64,000 nt of DNA from Siphonodentalium dalli. Taxonomy: Eukaryota > Mollusca > Scaphopoda > Gadilida > Siphonodentaliidae. Where the stretch lies: contig CP136069.1 of assembly GCA_032622095.1 (NCBI GenBank), positions 44,552,194 through 44,616,193 on the forward strand, in the 5' to 3' direction. A program made the translations under genes and the position numbers. Below the pieces are notes generated by a model. The model did not search any database, was not told the origin of the DNA, and saw only the letters and a program-made list of their open reading frames with translations. Positions 1-10,180 of the stretch are shown here, one piece after another; the stretch's first letter is position 1; each line of letters begins with the position of its first letter.

Positions 1-300
1 TGGTTTATGAAGATATAGGATATTAGGCCTAAACACTGAGGTGGAAGGGCGGTGCATGTGCTGGTCTGATTCTGACTCAAGAGGGGGGGGGGGTGCAGTT
101 GGAAATTCCAAAGGTGGACATCCCCCAACGGAAACCCTCTATATAGCCACATCCCTGATCATAAAGTATAATTTAATGGTATCATAACGGCCTCATAACG
201 CGACCGGCATCATAATGTGTCTATGTAACTTCTGCTTGTATCTGTCTGATATTAAAACAGTCAATTTGTATGTCATTTATCGCATATTATTTCTTAACAT

Positions 301-391
301 GTATTCAGGATTCACCCCCCAAAATTAACTCGTATTCAGGATTCACCCCCCAAAATTAACTCGTATTCGGGATTCAGGGGGGGGGGGGGGG
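301..391. repeat. Short tandem repeat (31-bp unit) ending in a G tract
   Basis: Three consecutive units begin GTATTCAGGATTCA at 301, 332 and 363. The third runs into a long G homopolymer. No coding content is seen. Confidence 0.85.
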
Positions 392-614
392 TGATACCCT
401 CATATTCGACCACCATGCCATCATAAAGTATCATTATAGATTGAATCGTGTACTCTAACCATTGAGTTACTGATCGCCATATAGATATAGGTAGGCCTAT
501 GTATATTATTAGTTCAAGGTCAATGATTTAGTAGTTTGATTTTCAAACAATTTATTGGGGGATTTAATTGTTTTTGGACCAATATTTGTATATTTTCCTA
601 TTTTTGGTCAAAAA

Positions 615-1110
615 TTTTGACTAAAATGGTCATCAGTTGGAAATTTTCCAACCTTAGGGGGTGACAGGTTGGAAATTTCCAACACTTGGAAAGCTTGTGT
701 CCTGGTCCCTCCCCCGTGGCCAGTCAAAAACTGCTAGTTAATTTAAGAAAACAATATTGTCATACATTTGGTCAACATTGTCATTGGAATTGTCATCAGT
801 TGGAAATTTCCCAACCTAAGTGGGGGTGTCAGGTTTGAAATTTCCAACCCTAGGAAGGCTTGAGGCTAGTCTAGATGCTAGGTTTTGCAATGTTCTTGTT
901 CAGATTTCAAAATCCAAAACTTCTAATTATTTTAACAAAACAATATTATACTATACATTTGGTCAAACTTGTGGACTGAAACGGTCATCAGTTGGAGAAT
1001 TTTCCAACCTGATGGGGAGTATGAGGTTTGAAATTTCCAACACTATAGGAAAGCTTCAGTTGAGGCTTGTCTAGATGCTTGGATTTGCGATTTTCTTGTA
1101 CAGTTTTCAA
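615..1110. repeat. Diverged tandem repeat of ~160-190 bp with palindromic core
   Basis: Three diverged units are anchored by GTCATCAGTTGGAAA at about 631, 793 and 986. Each is followed by a second GTTGGAAATTTCCAAC-type palindrome and a GGAAAGCTTG box. The 84-codon frame at 820-1074 is a by-product of the repeat. Confidence 0.75.
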
Positions 1111-1688
1111 AATTTTCTCACACTGGGCCGAACAACCATGGTCAGCCAGGTGTGTACTGGTCTCTTTGCCCGTATAGCCGTGTGCATTTGTATGGTGGAA
1201 TTATGCAAAATTTGTGGGTTTTTTCTGATTCTGATTCCCTGAATGGACCCCGAGAGGTATGACTAGAAAATAAACTCGTATATTTTACCAAAACATTATA
1301 GAACTTGGTTATAGTAATTAATCCAGTCAACAACAACATAATTTGTATAAAAACCCGATCTGCAGACTATAATTACGTTTTTATGTAAATAAAACAAAGA
1401 CAAAACTGACGATTGTTTATATTATTTGTCTATATATATAAATGCATTACAAAGTGGATTATTCCTGCAAAATTTCTGAATCGAAATGGCAGTTTGATTT
1501 GATGTAAAATGCTAACAAGATAGAGTTGTCCCTCTTGTTATGCTCTGTGCGACCGGCATGCAGCATTGGCGAATGTTGCCGCGAACCGCCCGAAGTTACT
1601 GTTCTAAAAATAGCCCGTTAAACGGTCCCATATTGCTGTATGCAGGGTTATTATCGAAGGAGTGACACGTACCGAAGGGCTGTTTTTT
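1111..1688. other. Unannotated intergenic stretch
   Basis: I see no convincing gene or RNA here. A moderately GC-rich island at about 1540-1670 lies just downstream, on the minus strand, of the possible exon at 1689-1916. Confidence 0.5.
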
Positions 1689-1916
1689 TCAATTATTGAC
1701 AGGCTGTTTGGAAATATGCACAGAAGTGTCGTCTGAAGGATCTCGATCTACACAGCTGACGGTGAAGTTAAGAAGCTTATCCGTATAGAGGGTCATAGAG
1801 CCATCGCCCTCCCACTTGTGTCTGTTCATCGCATCAGCGACGCATGGTTCGGCTCTATCGACGAAGCCCCAGCTGGTGGCAACATAGAAATGTTTACCGA
1901 CTAAATGACTACACAT
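1689..1916 (-). CDS. Possible terminal exon of an unidentified host gene
   Basis: The 75-residue minus-strand frame follows a plausible splice acceptor (pyrimidine-rich, ending CCACCCAG directly before the first base) and ends at TGA. Codon third positions are C/G-rich and the composition is unlike the surrounding AT-rich DNA, which favours real coding sequence. Visible residues include two cysteines about 33 residues apart and a WEGDGSM motif. No signal peptide or membrane segment is seen. I do not recognise the family. No upstream exon was found within the window, and no AATAAA lies close downstream. It could be the last exon of a gene extending rightward on the minus strand and later broken by the repeat block that begins at 2295, or an exon remnant. 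Confidence 0.4.
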   Translation of the reverse strand: MCSHLVGKHFYVATSWGFVDRAEPCVADAMNRHKWEGDGSMTLYTDKLLNFTVSCVDRDPSDDTSVHISKQPVNN

Positions 1917-2892
1917 ACTGGGTGGAATGTGATCATGGAATGATTGGAATCACCATAATACCGTCGAACCCCGTACCACGTGCAAAACCACGTTGAAATA
2001 ATTATGGCCTCGTAAGCTACAGCTTTTCGTCGCTCGTTCTTATCCGAACATCTACAAGATGATAGACATCATCAGAAAAGAGCAATTAGCCTACCAGGAA
2101 GTCACAAGAAAACCATAGTCAGAAATTGTAAAGCCACCAAGATCATATTATTAGCCATAAATATAAATTATAATATAATTATAACATAAACTAGCTTTCA
2201 AATTCCATGTGGGAAATTTGCATACTTCCATATATCAAGGTTTCCCGTTTCTCGTGTTATACATTACATTCTTCAAACTGTCTACTTTATTACACTAGCT
2301 GATGGGCCCGACTTCGTCCGGGCTGTTTCCCATCTGATTTCCGGTGAAAGGCGCGATTTGACCTTGAATTGACAATTTTGAACGTCAAGGTCAGGTCGGG
2401 GTCATGGTTTGACCCGTCCAAAACACTCCCCGGAGAAAAGTAGCCCTAGGTATCAAATTTCGTCGAAATCCGTCCGTTTTACCTGACTTGACCTTTAATT
2501 GACCATTTTGAAGGTCAATGTCATGTCGGAGTCATGATTTGACCCGCCCAAAACACTCCCCCGACAAAAGTACACATAGGTATCAAATTTCGTCGAAATC
2601 CATCCGTTTTACCCGATTGACCTATGATTGACCATATTGAAGGTCATGGTCACGCCGGGGTCACGATTTGACCCGTTCAAAACTCTCCCCGGACAAAAGT
2701 AACCGTAGGTATCAAATTTCGTCGAAATCCGTCCGTTTTACCCAAATTGACCTTAAATTGACTGCTTTAAAGGTCAAGGTCAGGTCGGGTTACTATTTGA
2801 CCCGTCCAAAACACTCCCCGGACAAAGGTTCCCATAGGTATGATTCCATCAAATTTCGTCGAAATCCGTCCGTTTTACCCGATTTGACCTTG

Positions 2893-3358
2893 AATTCCAT
2901 GAGATGGGTTTAGAAAAACATCTTGAAGACCATATATTACCTTTAACGGTTTATTGCGGATGACTTGATCATATACGAAGTGACAAACAATCATACATCA
3001 ACAAACATACAATACATGCAAGACAAAGATGACAAACATATACATATACATACGGAACACATGCAATACCACTGACACACATGCAACTAATTTATCACAT
3101 CAAACAAGCATATGAATGCACATGCACTGAGATCAAATCAAATAAGGAAACAGATTCAAGTCAAGTGTTTGTTTCCTACTTGCCCTAAATATAGAGCGTT
3201 CAATAAAACTACTTCATAGGATTTAATTTAACTGTTCTCATTTTTTTAAACAATTAAGATTACTTCTTGAAAACCATTTACTACATGTTGTCAGAACATA
3301 GCTTAAATATTTAAAAGCAGTCAAGTTTTAGTTTAGATTTATACCTTTTTTGAACCGC
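2893..3358 (-). repeat. B2 split direct repeat of the YR element
   Basis: Gap-free match to 4455-4920 (offset 1562). It forms the outer 3' end of the element in minus orientation. The first AATT may belong to the host repeat. Confidence 0.85.
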
Positions 3359-3466
3359 TGTAAATTTTCTTGAATCACTGTAAAATTCTCAAACGATGGA
3401 GACATATTCTACAGCAATAAACATGGTACTGAAATAACTGTTATTTCCTACTATTCTAATTCTTAA

Positions 3467-4097
3467 AGGGGTACTGTACACAGAGATAGGCAATTTTTTT
3501 ATTTACTCCCATTGACATAACTTTCAAGTTAGATTGTGTTCGTGTTATATGAGTTTCGTATAAACCTAATTCAGCGACGAAAATATTGATCTTGGAAATA
3601 AAAATAATACGATTTCAAACTACGCGCCATGTTTTTGACCTTCACCGGAGAAGACGCAGGTTGCATGATGAACCGGAAGTTCAATTAATGCCTGCAATCT
3701 CTTCCATCGAACAATCTCACCCCCTATAAAAATACTTGACGCTTTATGAATCTTGTTTCTTCTCTTTTTTCCAAATTGGTTATAGCGGGACTTCCTTTTG
3801 CATGTAACATGTTTTGTTCGCAACTCAATAATGTTCGTCGTAAACGGCCGTCGATAAAAGACACCCAACATGTGAGATTTCAAGAACGGTAACTCGTACT
3901 GGCATAATTCTCCATTTTATGACTCCAGCCATAAATGATTTTATATTAAATAATTCAATTTTACTTTTGTGGTAGCCTGTTAACCGGAACGTTTTCAGTA
4001 GACATCGTCGACTCAAATACGTTATTTTAAAATATAATATTGATATTAGATCGCAATTGTTACCGGGAATTTATTGAAATTGGCGTACAGTACCCCT
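3467..4097. mobile_element. TTAA-flanked MITE (piggyBac-like) inside the YR element
   Basis: Perfect terminal inverted repeats AGGGGTACTGTAC / GTACAGTACCCCT are bounded by TTAA at 3463-3466 and 4098-4101, the target-site signature of piggyBac elements. It is 631 bp with no transposase. The left boundary of the duplicated segment at 12459 falls in its middle (equivalent to 3903). Confidence 0.75.
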
Positions 4098-4119
4098 TTA
4101 AGAGGGTGGGTGGGTGGGT

Positions 4120-4409
4120 AAATTTTATAACATTTATTGCTGCCACTTCGTAAGGCAGATCAAGACAAAGTAATTTTATTATAGCAATTTAGCGAGCGCG
4201 CCAAAATTGTAACTCACATTGTTAGCCAATGAAAATAGATAACACATATAATGACGTCATGCAACCATGCCTATTATTAGAAAGCATAACCGATGTAATA
4301 GACTTATTTATAGATCACAAATAATGACGTCACGCCAACATGCATATTCATGAGAAGGCGCCACCAATGTAATAGTCTTTTTCATAGAGTTATCTCGCTT
4401 AGATTAATA
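4120..4409 (-). repeat. A2 split direct repeat of the YR element
   Basis: Gap-free match to 7068-7357 (offset 2948). Its inner edge, TGTTATAAAATTT, is where the two copies diverge: A1 runs into coding sequence, A2 into a GGGT repeat. Confidence 0.85.
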
Positions 4410-4454
4410 TGAACCCTAGTCACGGAATTACTCGATTTGTAGACAAATAGAATC

Positions 4455-4920
4455 AATTCCATGAGATGGGTTTAGAAAAACATCTTGAAGACCATATATT
4501 ACCTTTAACGGTTTATTGCGGATGACTTGATCATATACGAAGTGACAAACAATCATACATCAACAAACATACAATACATGCAAGACAAAGATGACAAACA
4601 TATACATATACATACGGAACACATGCAATACCACTGACACACATGCAACTAATTTATCACATCAAACAAGCATATGAATGCACATGCACTGAGATCAAAT
4701 CAAATAAGGAAACAGATTCAAGTCAAGTGTTTGTTTCCTACTTGCCCTAAATATAGAGCGTTCAATAAAACTACTTCATAGGATTTAATTTAACTGTTCT
4801 CATTTTTTTAAACAATTAAGATTACTTCTTGAAAACCATTTACTACATGTTGTCAGAACATAGCTTAAATATTTAAAAGCAGTCAAGTTTTAGTTTAGAT
4901 TTATACCTTTTTTGAACCGC
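4455..4920 (-). repeat. B1 split direct repeat of the YR element
   Basis: Gap-free match to 2893-3358. It lies directly 3' (minus strand) of the hydrolase gene after about 450 bp of non-coding sequence (4921-5370), and 45 bp before A2. Confidence 0.85.
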
Positions 4921-5370
4921 CAAGCCATAGGCCACCAAAAAAGGTAAGAACAGGAGGAAAAAACTGAAACATTAAACATGAAGTTGGGAGCAAATTCGGG
5001 CCCCTCTCTCTTCAAATGACCTATGATCGCAATGCCATCAAATGATCACATGCCTCAGCAATTACCTACCAATCTGATAACTAAACATAAACGAACCATA
5101 AAAGTAATGCCACAAACAGACCAATAGTCGCAATGCCACTATTAAAGTTATCATGCCACCACTTTCCTAGTCGATACTTTTAAAGTACTATGTATATAAA
5201 TTGATTTATATCACCATCCATATACTGAAAACTATAATTATAAAATAGTATCCGAATTATAACAGAAATGACACAAACAGACCCACAGTCGCGCTGCCAC
5301 TGCTCAAGTCACTGTCAAGCCTTCTATATTCCGTATATTACATTATATTGATGTTGCTAACTTTAGGAAA

Positions 5371-5909
5371 TTAAGTTAATCTATTCACCACTTGAATCAT
5401 AAGAGATCTCATCCTCCTTGTCCCTTCATAATTCAAATGCAACTTATCCCCTGCATACAAATCTAGAATTGGAGCTCCTTTGGCAATAAATACTCTATAT
5501 GTTTTCAAAAATTCTATACGATATTCTTGGCACAAGTCATTTAACAGATCATTCACAGATATTACTTTTGTACCCAGCTCTAATATGTCTATAGGCCTAG
5601 GTATTATTGATGACATGATGATTTTTGCCCTAGAAACCTTCTTTGAACATTTTATTAGAGATTCAAAGGCTTTTCTAATATCTTCTTCTGAAGATTCTTC
5701 TATGTTATTGGTTCCAACGTGATATATTAATATTATGTGAGAGTAGGGTGATAATTTGTTACCATACAACTTCCCTGACTTCACCAGGAATGCCATCTTT
5801 GAGATATTGATTCCTCTAAATGCTAGGACGTCTAGTGATTTCACGTCAGATACATACTTGCCTATTGAGTCTGTTACCAAAAGAGCTCTAATATCATTGA
5901 ATCTGTCAG
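5371..5909 (-). CDS. SGNH-family hydrolase of the YR element (copy 1)
   Basis: Encodes an SGNH/GDSL-type hydrolase, a fold that cleaves ester bonds through a Ser-Asp-His triad. From the conventional valine at 5880 the visible blocks are TDSIGKY (nucleophile Ser5), a conserved Gly in FRGINIS (Gly23), VGTNN (Asn58) and GDKLHLNYEG (Asp145 and His148), so the triad and oxyanion-hole residues are all present in about 169 residues. No ATG lies upstream in frame. A splice acceptor (ATAATTTCAG) at 5910 suggests the frame is joined to an upstream exon, probably the recombinase just 28 bp away. SGNH hydrolases accompany recombinases in some animal Ngaro-lineage elements; their role there is not settled. 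A second near-identical copy lies at 13927-14465. Confidence 0.75.
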
Positions 5910-5937
5910 CTGAAATTATAAATATACTGTATTATAA

Positions 5938-6914
5938 TCAAATAACTGCACACATGTGGTTACGCATCTGTTTGGCTATTAAAAATTTATCCTCTATTGT
6001 GTAATGTAAATACCGCTTATATGCATCGCTCTTCCAATCACCCATCAACTGAATCAATTCTCCTGGAACTTGTGATTGAAATGCCCAAGTGGCCCCACCC
6101 CTTCTGAACGCGTGGGTTGAATAAAGGGAAGGTTCCCTACCAGTCCTTGAAATCATTTTCCTAAGGAATGATTGAAACTGTTGATAGGTGATTGGTTGAC
6201 CAGAGGGATGCATAAATGCCGGATTGGTGAGTTTCCCTGGAACTAGTTTTAACATGTTCTTATATGCAGATACTGGACAAATTCTAGACTCTGGGATAGA
6301 TAGCACTGGCATTCTTAAAATTCTTTGACCAAATTGAATTGTTTTGGTCCACTTTATAATAACCAGAAGAACGCTATCTGATTGCAATATGTCTCCTCGT
6401 GTCAGCTGATGCGTTGAATTGAATTTCTTAGCTGATTCCGGCGCTAAATTAGATTTGCGAAGCATTAGAAAAAATGCCAGGAGAAACATTGCCCAGAAAG
6501 TAGCTTCAATTGGATTTCCATAGTCCAGATATTGAGAAATATCTACTAATATCTCAGGTGTAATTGGCTCAGATTGCTTTATACAATGTGGTTTTAATCT
6601 GGCAATTCCTTTTAGCGTAAGTTTAATTTCTGGGGCTTCAAAAGCTTCACAAGAGAGACCCAATCTAATATGTAGCACTTTAACACCACTCAAATAATTA
6701 CGGATAGAATCTGTTGAGTCAAATGATCTACTAAGAAATTGCGTATAGCACTGCAGTATTTCCTTTGTAGCGGGTAAATACGCAGAAATTGAAAAATATT
6801 CACAGAATGACACAAACGCCTTCCATTGAATGTAATGATTTTTATTTGTGCCTTCGGCAAAGGCATGTCTCACTGATCGCTGTGCATCCCTCCTCAACTG
6901 TTTAATCTCTAGCC
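5938..6914 (-). CDS. Tyrosine recombinase of the YR element (copy 1, full length)
   Basis: A tyrosine recombinase that would cut and rejoin DNA through a 3'-phosphotyrosine to insert the element's circular form. Counting from a frame of 331 residues, the catalytic set is visible: Arg159 in LMLRKSNL, Lys194 or 197 in IIKWTKT, His274-x-x-Arg277 in STHAFRRGGAT, Trp300 in LMGDW and Tyr308 in YKRYLHY. HAFRRGGAT and GDW are typical of DIRS/Ngaro-type recombinases. There is no good ATG. Instead a strong acceptor (TTTTCTTTTTAG) precedes base 6914, matching a donor at 6988 in the same phase, so the true N-terminus is spliced. The frame is intact to TGA at 5938. Nucleotides 5938-6614 recur in truncated copy 2. 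Confidence 0.85.
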
Positions 6915-6988
6915 CTAAAAAGAAAATCACCAATCATGCAAAAATTTGAATAAGTCATCAGATGGTTGAATCTCAACCATACTTTTAC

Positions 6989-7136
6989 CTTTTGTGTACT
7001 CCACAAAGGCCCTCTGATTTTTTGAACTTTCATCCCACCTTGAGAGAATATCAGCCCCTCTGTTATCAAATTTTATAACATTTATTGCTGCCACTTCGTA
7101 AGGCAGATCAAGACAAAGTAATTTTATTATAGCAAT
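6989..7136 (-). CDS. Probable upstream exon of the recombinase, possible RNase H tail
   Basis: This open minus-strand stretch of 49 codons plus one base ends at a GT donor (AAAAG|GTAAAAG). It joins in phase, across a 74-bp intron, to the recombinase exon at 6914. Its product contains NRGADILSRWDES, which resembles the N..AD.LSR end of retroelement RNase H domains, where the recombinase normally follows RT-RH in Ngaro elements. The frame begins after a TAA inside A1, so this looks like the 3' stub left by loss of gag/RT. The RNase H reading is an inference from one short motif. Confidence 0.45.
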
Positions 7137-7357
7137 TTAGCGAGCGCGCCAAAATTGTAACTCACATTGTTAGCCAATGAAAATAGATAACACATATAAT
7201 GACGTCATGCAACCATGCCTATTATTAGAAAGCATAACCGATGTAATAGACTTATTTATAGATCACAAATAATGACGTCACGCCAACATGCATATTCATG
7301 AGAAGGCGCCACCAATGTAATAGTCTTTTTCATAGAGTTATCTCGCTTAGATTAATA
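7068..7357 (-). repeat. A1 split direct repeat of the YR element
   Basis: Outer 5' end of the element in minus orientation, matching 4120-4409 without gaps. Its inner part overlaps the open frame of the upstream exon. Confidence 0.85.
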
Positions 7358-7462
7358 AGCCATTTTGAAGGTCAAGTCGGGGTCACGATTTGATCCGTCC
7401 AAAACACTTCCCGGACACAAGTATCCCTAAGTATCAAATTTCGTCGAAATCTATGGAAAGCC

Positions 7463-7938
7463 GAAGGGGACATGCTAGTTGCTAATTGCTAGCTACCAGT
7501 TATACGACGCACGACTTGACGCGGTTTTTTCAAGGTGTTTCAGGGTGTTTCAAACTAGGAGATAGAATTATTCTGCGTTTCAAATGGTGATGAATTATAG
7601 TATTTTATTCAAATTTTATGGCATAAATTGTTATTAAAACCGTATATACTATAAAAAAAATCGATGACTCGAAAATTAAGTGGTCCTTTAAAGTCAATAC
7701 AAAGTCACAATTGCAGTTAGGTTCATCTCATACTCGTCTATTCAGCGATATTCTGCTACGCAGTTTGTTATAGCCTCCAGTATTCATTAAGCGTTATAGC
7801 CCCACTGTTATAATCCGCCTTTAGCTGGCGTATTCTTGCCTCTGAGATTATTGAGATATTACGTCACACGTAATGCCATTAAATCGCATGGAAACATAGC
7901 AATTGTGTGGGCTGCGTGGCGTGAATATGTATTGAGAA
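7463..7938. other. Unannotated spacer
   Basis: AT-rich sequence with no gene or clear element ends. Two CTAG-T motifs near 7482-7500 could be decayed Helitron termini. Confidence 0.4.
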
Positions 7939-8727
7939 ATAAGGTCATACGTAATGACATTAAATCTCCAGAAAACCCGCGAAAACAAAACAAAATCACA
8001 TTTAATGTTTCAAGTTATTTCCTTCATAAAAAGAATCTTCGTGATAATGAACCCTCTCAATACTTTAGGATATAGAATTAACCTTAAAATAACAAAAACC
8101 TTCGGAATAGAGAACCTTCGGAATAGCGAACCTTCGGAATAGTGAACCTTCGGAATAGCGAACATTCAGAATAGAGAACTTTCGGAATAGTGGACCTTCG
8201 GGATAGCGAACCTTCGGAATAGAGACATGCCCCCAATATTCATATGATATGCCCAGAGTTCAAAGGTATGGGCCCATAAATTTATAAAATTGGCCCTTAA
8301 AATATTGAACCCCAAATTGGAGCCCGCGCAGAACAAAACTTCAGTCAACTGTACTTGTGTCATGTCCCAATGCAGGAGGGTCCATATATACCGCAACATT
8401 CATATTATATGCCAAGAATTCAAAGGTATGGGCCCACGTAATGACATTAAATCTCAAGAAAACCCGCGAAAACAAAACAAAATCACATTTAATGTTTTAA
8501 GTTATTTCATTCATAAAAAGATTCTTCGTGATAATGAACCCTCTCAATACTTTAGAATATAGAATTAACCTTAAAATAACAAAAACCTTCGGAATAGAGA
8601 AGAGAACCCTCGGAATAGCGAACCTTCGGAATAGTGAACCTTCGGAATAACGAACATTCAGAATAGAGAACCTTCGGAATAGTGGACCTTCGGGATAGCG
8701 AACCTTCGGAATAGAGACATGCCCCCC
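7939..8727. repeat. ~490-bp tandem duplication carrying a TTCGGAATAG minisatellite
   Basis: ACGTAATGACATTAAATCTC begins two ~290-bp copies at about 7948 and 8437. Each ends in a minisatellite of CCTTCGGAATAGNGAA units (8099-8225 and 8585-8725). Open frames on either strand here come from the repeat. Confidence 0.85.
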
Positions 8728-8970
8728 AATTACACCGGTGGCGTAAACACATGTGCTAATCTGTGTCGGACTATCGTGACCCTATCGGTATGGTTTACTC
8801 AAGTACGAGAATACCTAATCACCCATAATTCATTCGCCCATTCGTCCACGCGTAAACAAAATTTCCAAAACATCTTACACCGGTGGCGTAAATGATTATT
8901 ACGCCCTCTTATGATGTATTCTCTGAAGGTGTTTTTACTTACGTATGCTTACTTATGGCTACTTATGCTT
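8728..8970. other. Unannotated spacer
   Basis: ACACCGGTGGCGTAAA occurs twice (about 8742 and 8878), a short direct repeat. No gene is seen. Confidence 0.4.
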
Positions 8971-9815
8971 TTAGTGGACGATGGCTTCTGTGGTTGCCAC
9001 TGTATCCACCTCATTTATACACGACACGTCAACTAGAGAATTCTCTGCTAGAGACTTGTTGCATGTTTGAGAGATTGTCATATTTGTATCCAATTCAGCC
9101 TTAAAGTTGTACTTCACCGCTTGCTTGTACCAATGGTAATCCAGGTTGTTCTTAAATTGGTTCATTTGTTCTGAATACACAACTTTTTCTGGTAGCTAGG
9201 TTGTTCCATGTTTCCACCACTCCCTGACTGAATGAATATTTTCTTGTGTTGTAGTTTGACCCCTCTAGATATGGTTTGTAATTGTGTCCTCTAGTTCTCT
9301 TGTCAGTATTTATTGTGAGTATGTCTGCAACATCTTGGTCATATGTGTTAAAGATTTTGTAACACTCTATCTCATGTGACCTCGATGTATTCTGTATTGG
9401 AGTGTTGGAATTTTAAGTCGCTCCAATCTTTTGTCATATGTCTTTTAGCCCTGGTGCTAATTTAGTTGCCCTTCTCTGAACCCTTTACTTCTAATCTTTC
9501 AATGTGTTTTTGTAGGTGGGGATTTCCATGCTGGCTGAGCGTGTTCCAAATGTGGTCGGACAATCCTTTATGCAACTTCACAAGTGTATCCTCATCTAAG
9601 TGTGTAAAAGATCGTCTGATGGCACCCATTACCGATTCTCCTTTCTTTGTTTTTTCATTGATATGATTTTCAAAATTGAGCATATTGTCTGTGATTTCTC
9701 CAATGTACAAAAGGCGACATCCAATGTTTTTTTCTGGGGATACTTTCCAAGATTAGTAATATATCCAAGACATCAGGTATCATTTGCAGAAGATGTAGAC
9801 CTAATTTAATTTCGG
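8971..9815 (-). pseudogene. Degenerate LINE reverse transcriptase, C-terminal part
   Basis: Read on the minus strand, several frames give the classical C-terminus of jockey/CR1-group LINE reverse transcriptases. First comes NFENHI and a GAIRRSF segment, then NPHLQKHIERLE running into a frame-shifted QRRATKLAPGLKD, then TDKRTRGHNYK and finally FKNNLDYHW near 9120. Frameshifts and stops between about 9460 and 9180 show it is dead. The catalytic RT core is absent, so this is a 5'-truncated insertion. Confidence 0.75.
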
Positions 9816-10180
9816 TTAAATATGAAAACACCACCATGCCTCACAAAAGCAGTCAAAATATTTAGAATGAGGAGAAACAGCAGTCAGCGTTCAAAGTTAC
9901 CCCCAACTATTAAAGACTACACCATTTAAAAACAAAATGCAAATATCTAATAAACAAGTTAATATATCGTAAAAAGCGACATTTAGTGACAGTGGGAGCG
10001 CTATTGTTAAGATCAGTGTGTGAATGGTGAGTGACAGAATCCATTAATTATCAACTGGCCACATAAAAGTTTCCAGGATATAACATTTTTCAAGAATGTA
10101 TCAAAAATCAAATTTTCTCGCAAAAGAAAATATTTTGGCCATATAATAATACACAATGAGAAATAAAAATATGAGAAATG

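Larger units (their letters stand above)
2893..7357 (-). mobile_element. Tyrosine-recombinase (Ngaro-like) element with split direct repeats, internally deleted
   Basis: On the minus strand the order is A1 (7357-7068), recombinase and hydrolase genes, B1 (4920-4455), a 45-bp spacer, A2 (4409-4120), then B2 (3358-2893). A copies (290 bp) and B copies (466 bp) align without gaps at constant offsets of 2948 and 1562. This A1-internal-B1-A2-B2 pattern is the split-direct-repeat design of Ngaro-type YR retrotransposons, which resolve through a circle and leave no target duplication; I see none. Gag and reverse transcriptase are missing, so this copy is a deletion derivative that kept only the recombinase and hydrolase. 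A TTAA-flanked MITE separates A2 from B2. It inserted within a Helitron-like repeat array. Confidence 0.75.
2295..7462 (-). mobile_element. Helitron-like non-autonomous element with ~130-bp internal tandem repeat, split by a later insertion
   Basis: Read on the minus strand, the 3' end is a GC-rich stem-loop (CCCGGACGAAGTCGGG) followed 8-10 nt later by CTAG and then T, as expected for a Helitron 3' terminus. Inside are about four tandem monomers of ~130 bp, each with GACCTTGAATTGACC, TTTCGTCGAAATCCGTCC and CCAAAACACTCCCCGGAC boxes. The array is interrupted at 2893-7357 by the tyrosine-recombinase element and resumes at 7358. No 5' TC end is evident, so the 5' side is probably truncated. No Rep/helicase is encoded. 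Confidence 0.6.

Noticed and set aside
5480-6004. Plus-strand frames opposite the hydrolase (and their copies at 14036-14560)
   Set aside because: Antisense shadows of the SGNH and recombinase genes; the minus strand carries the conserved motifs.
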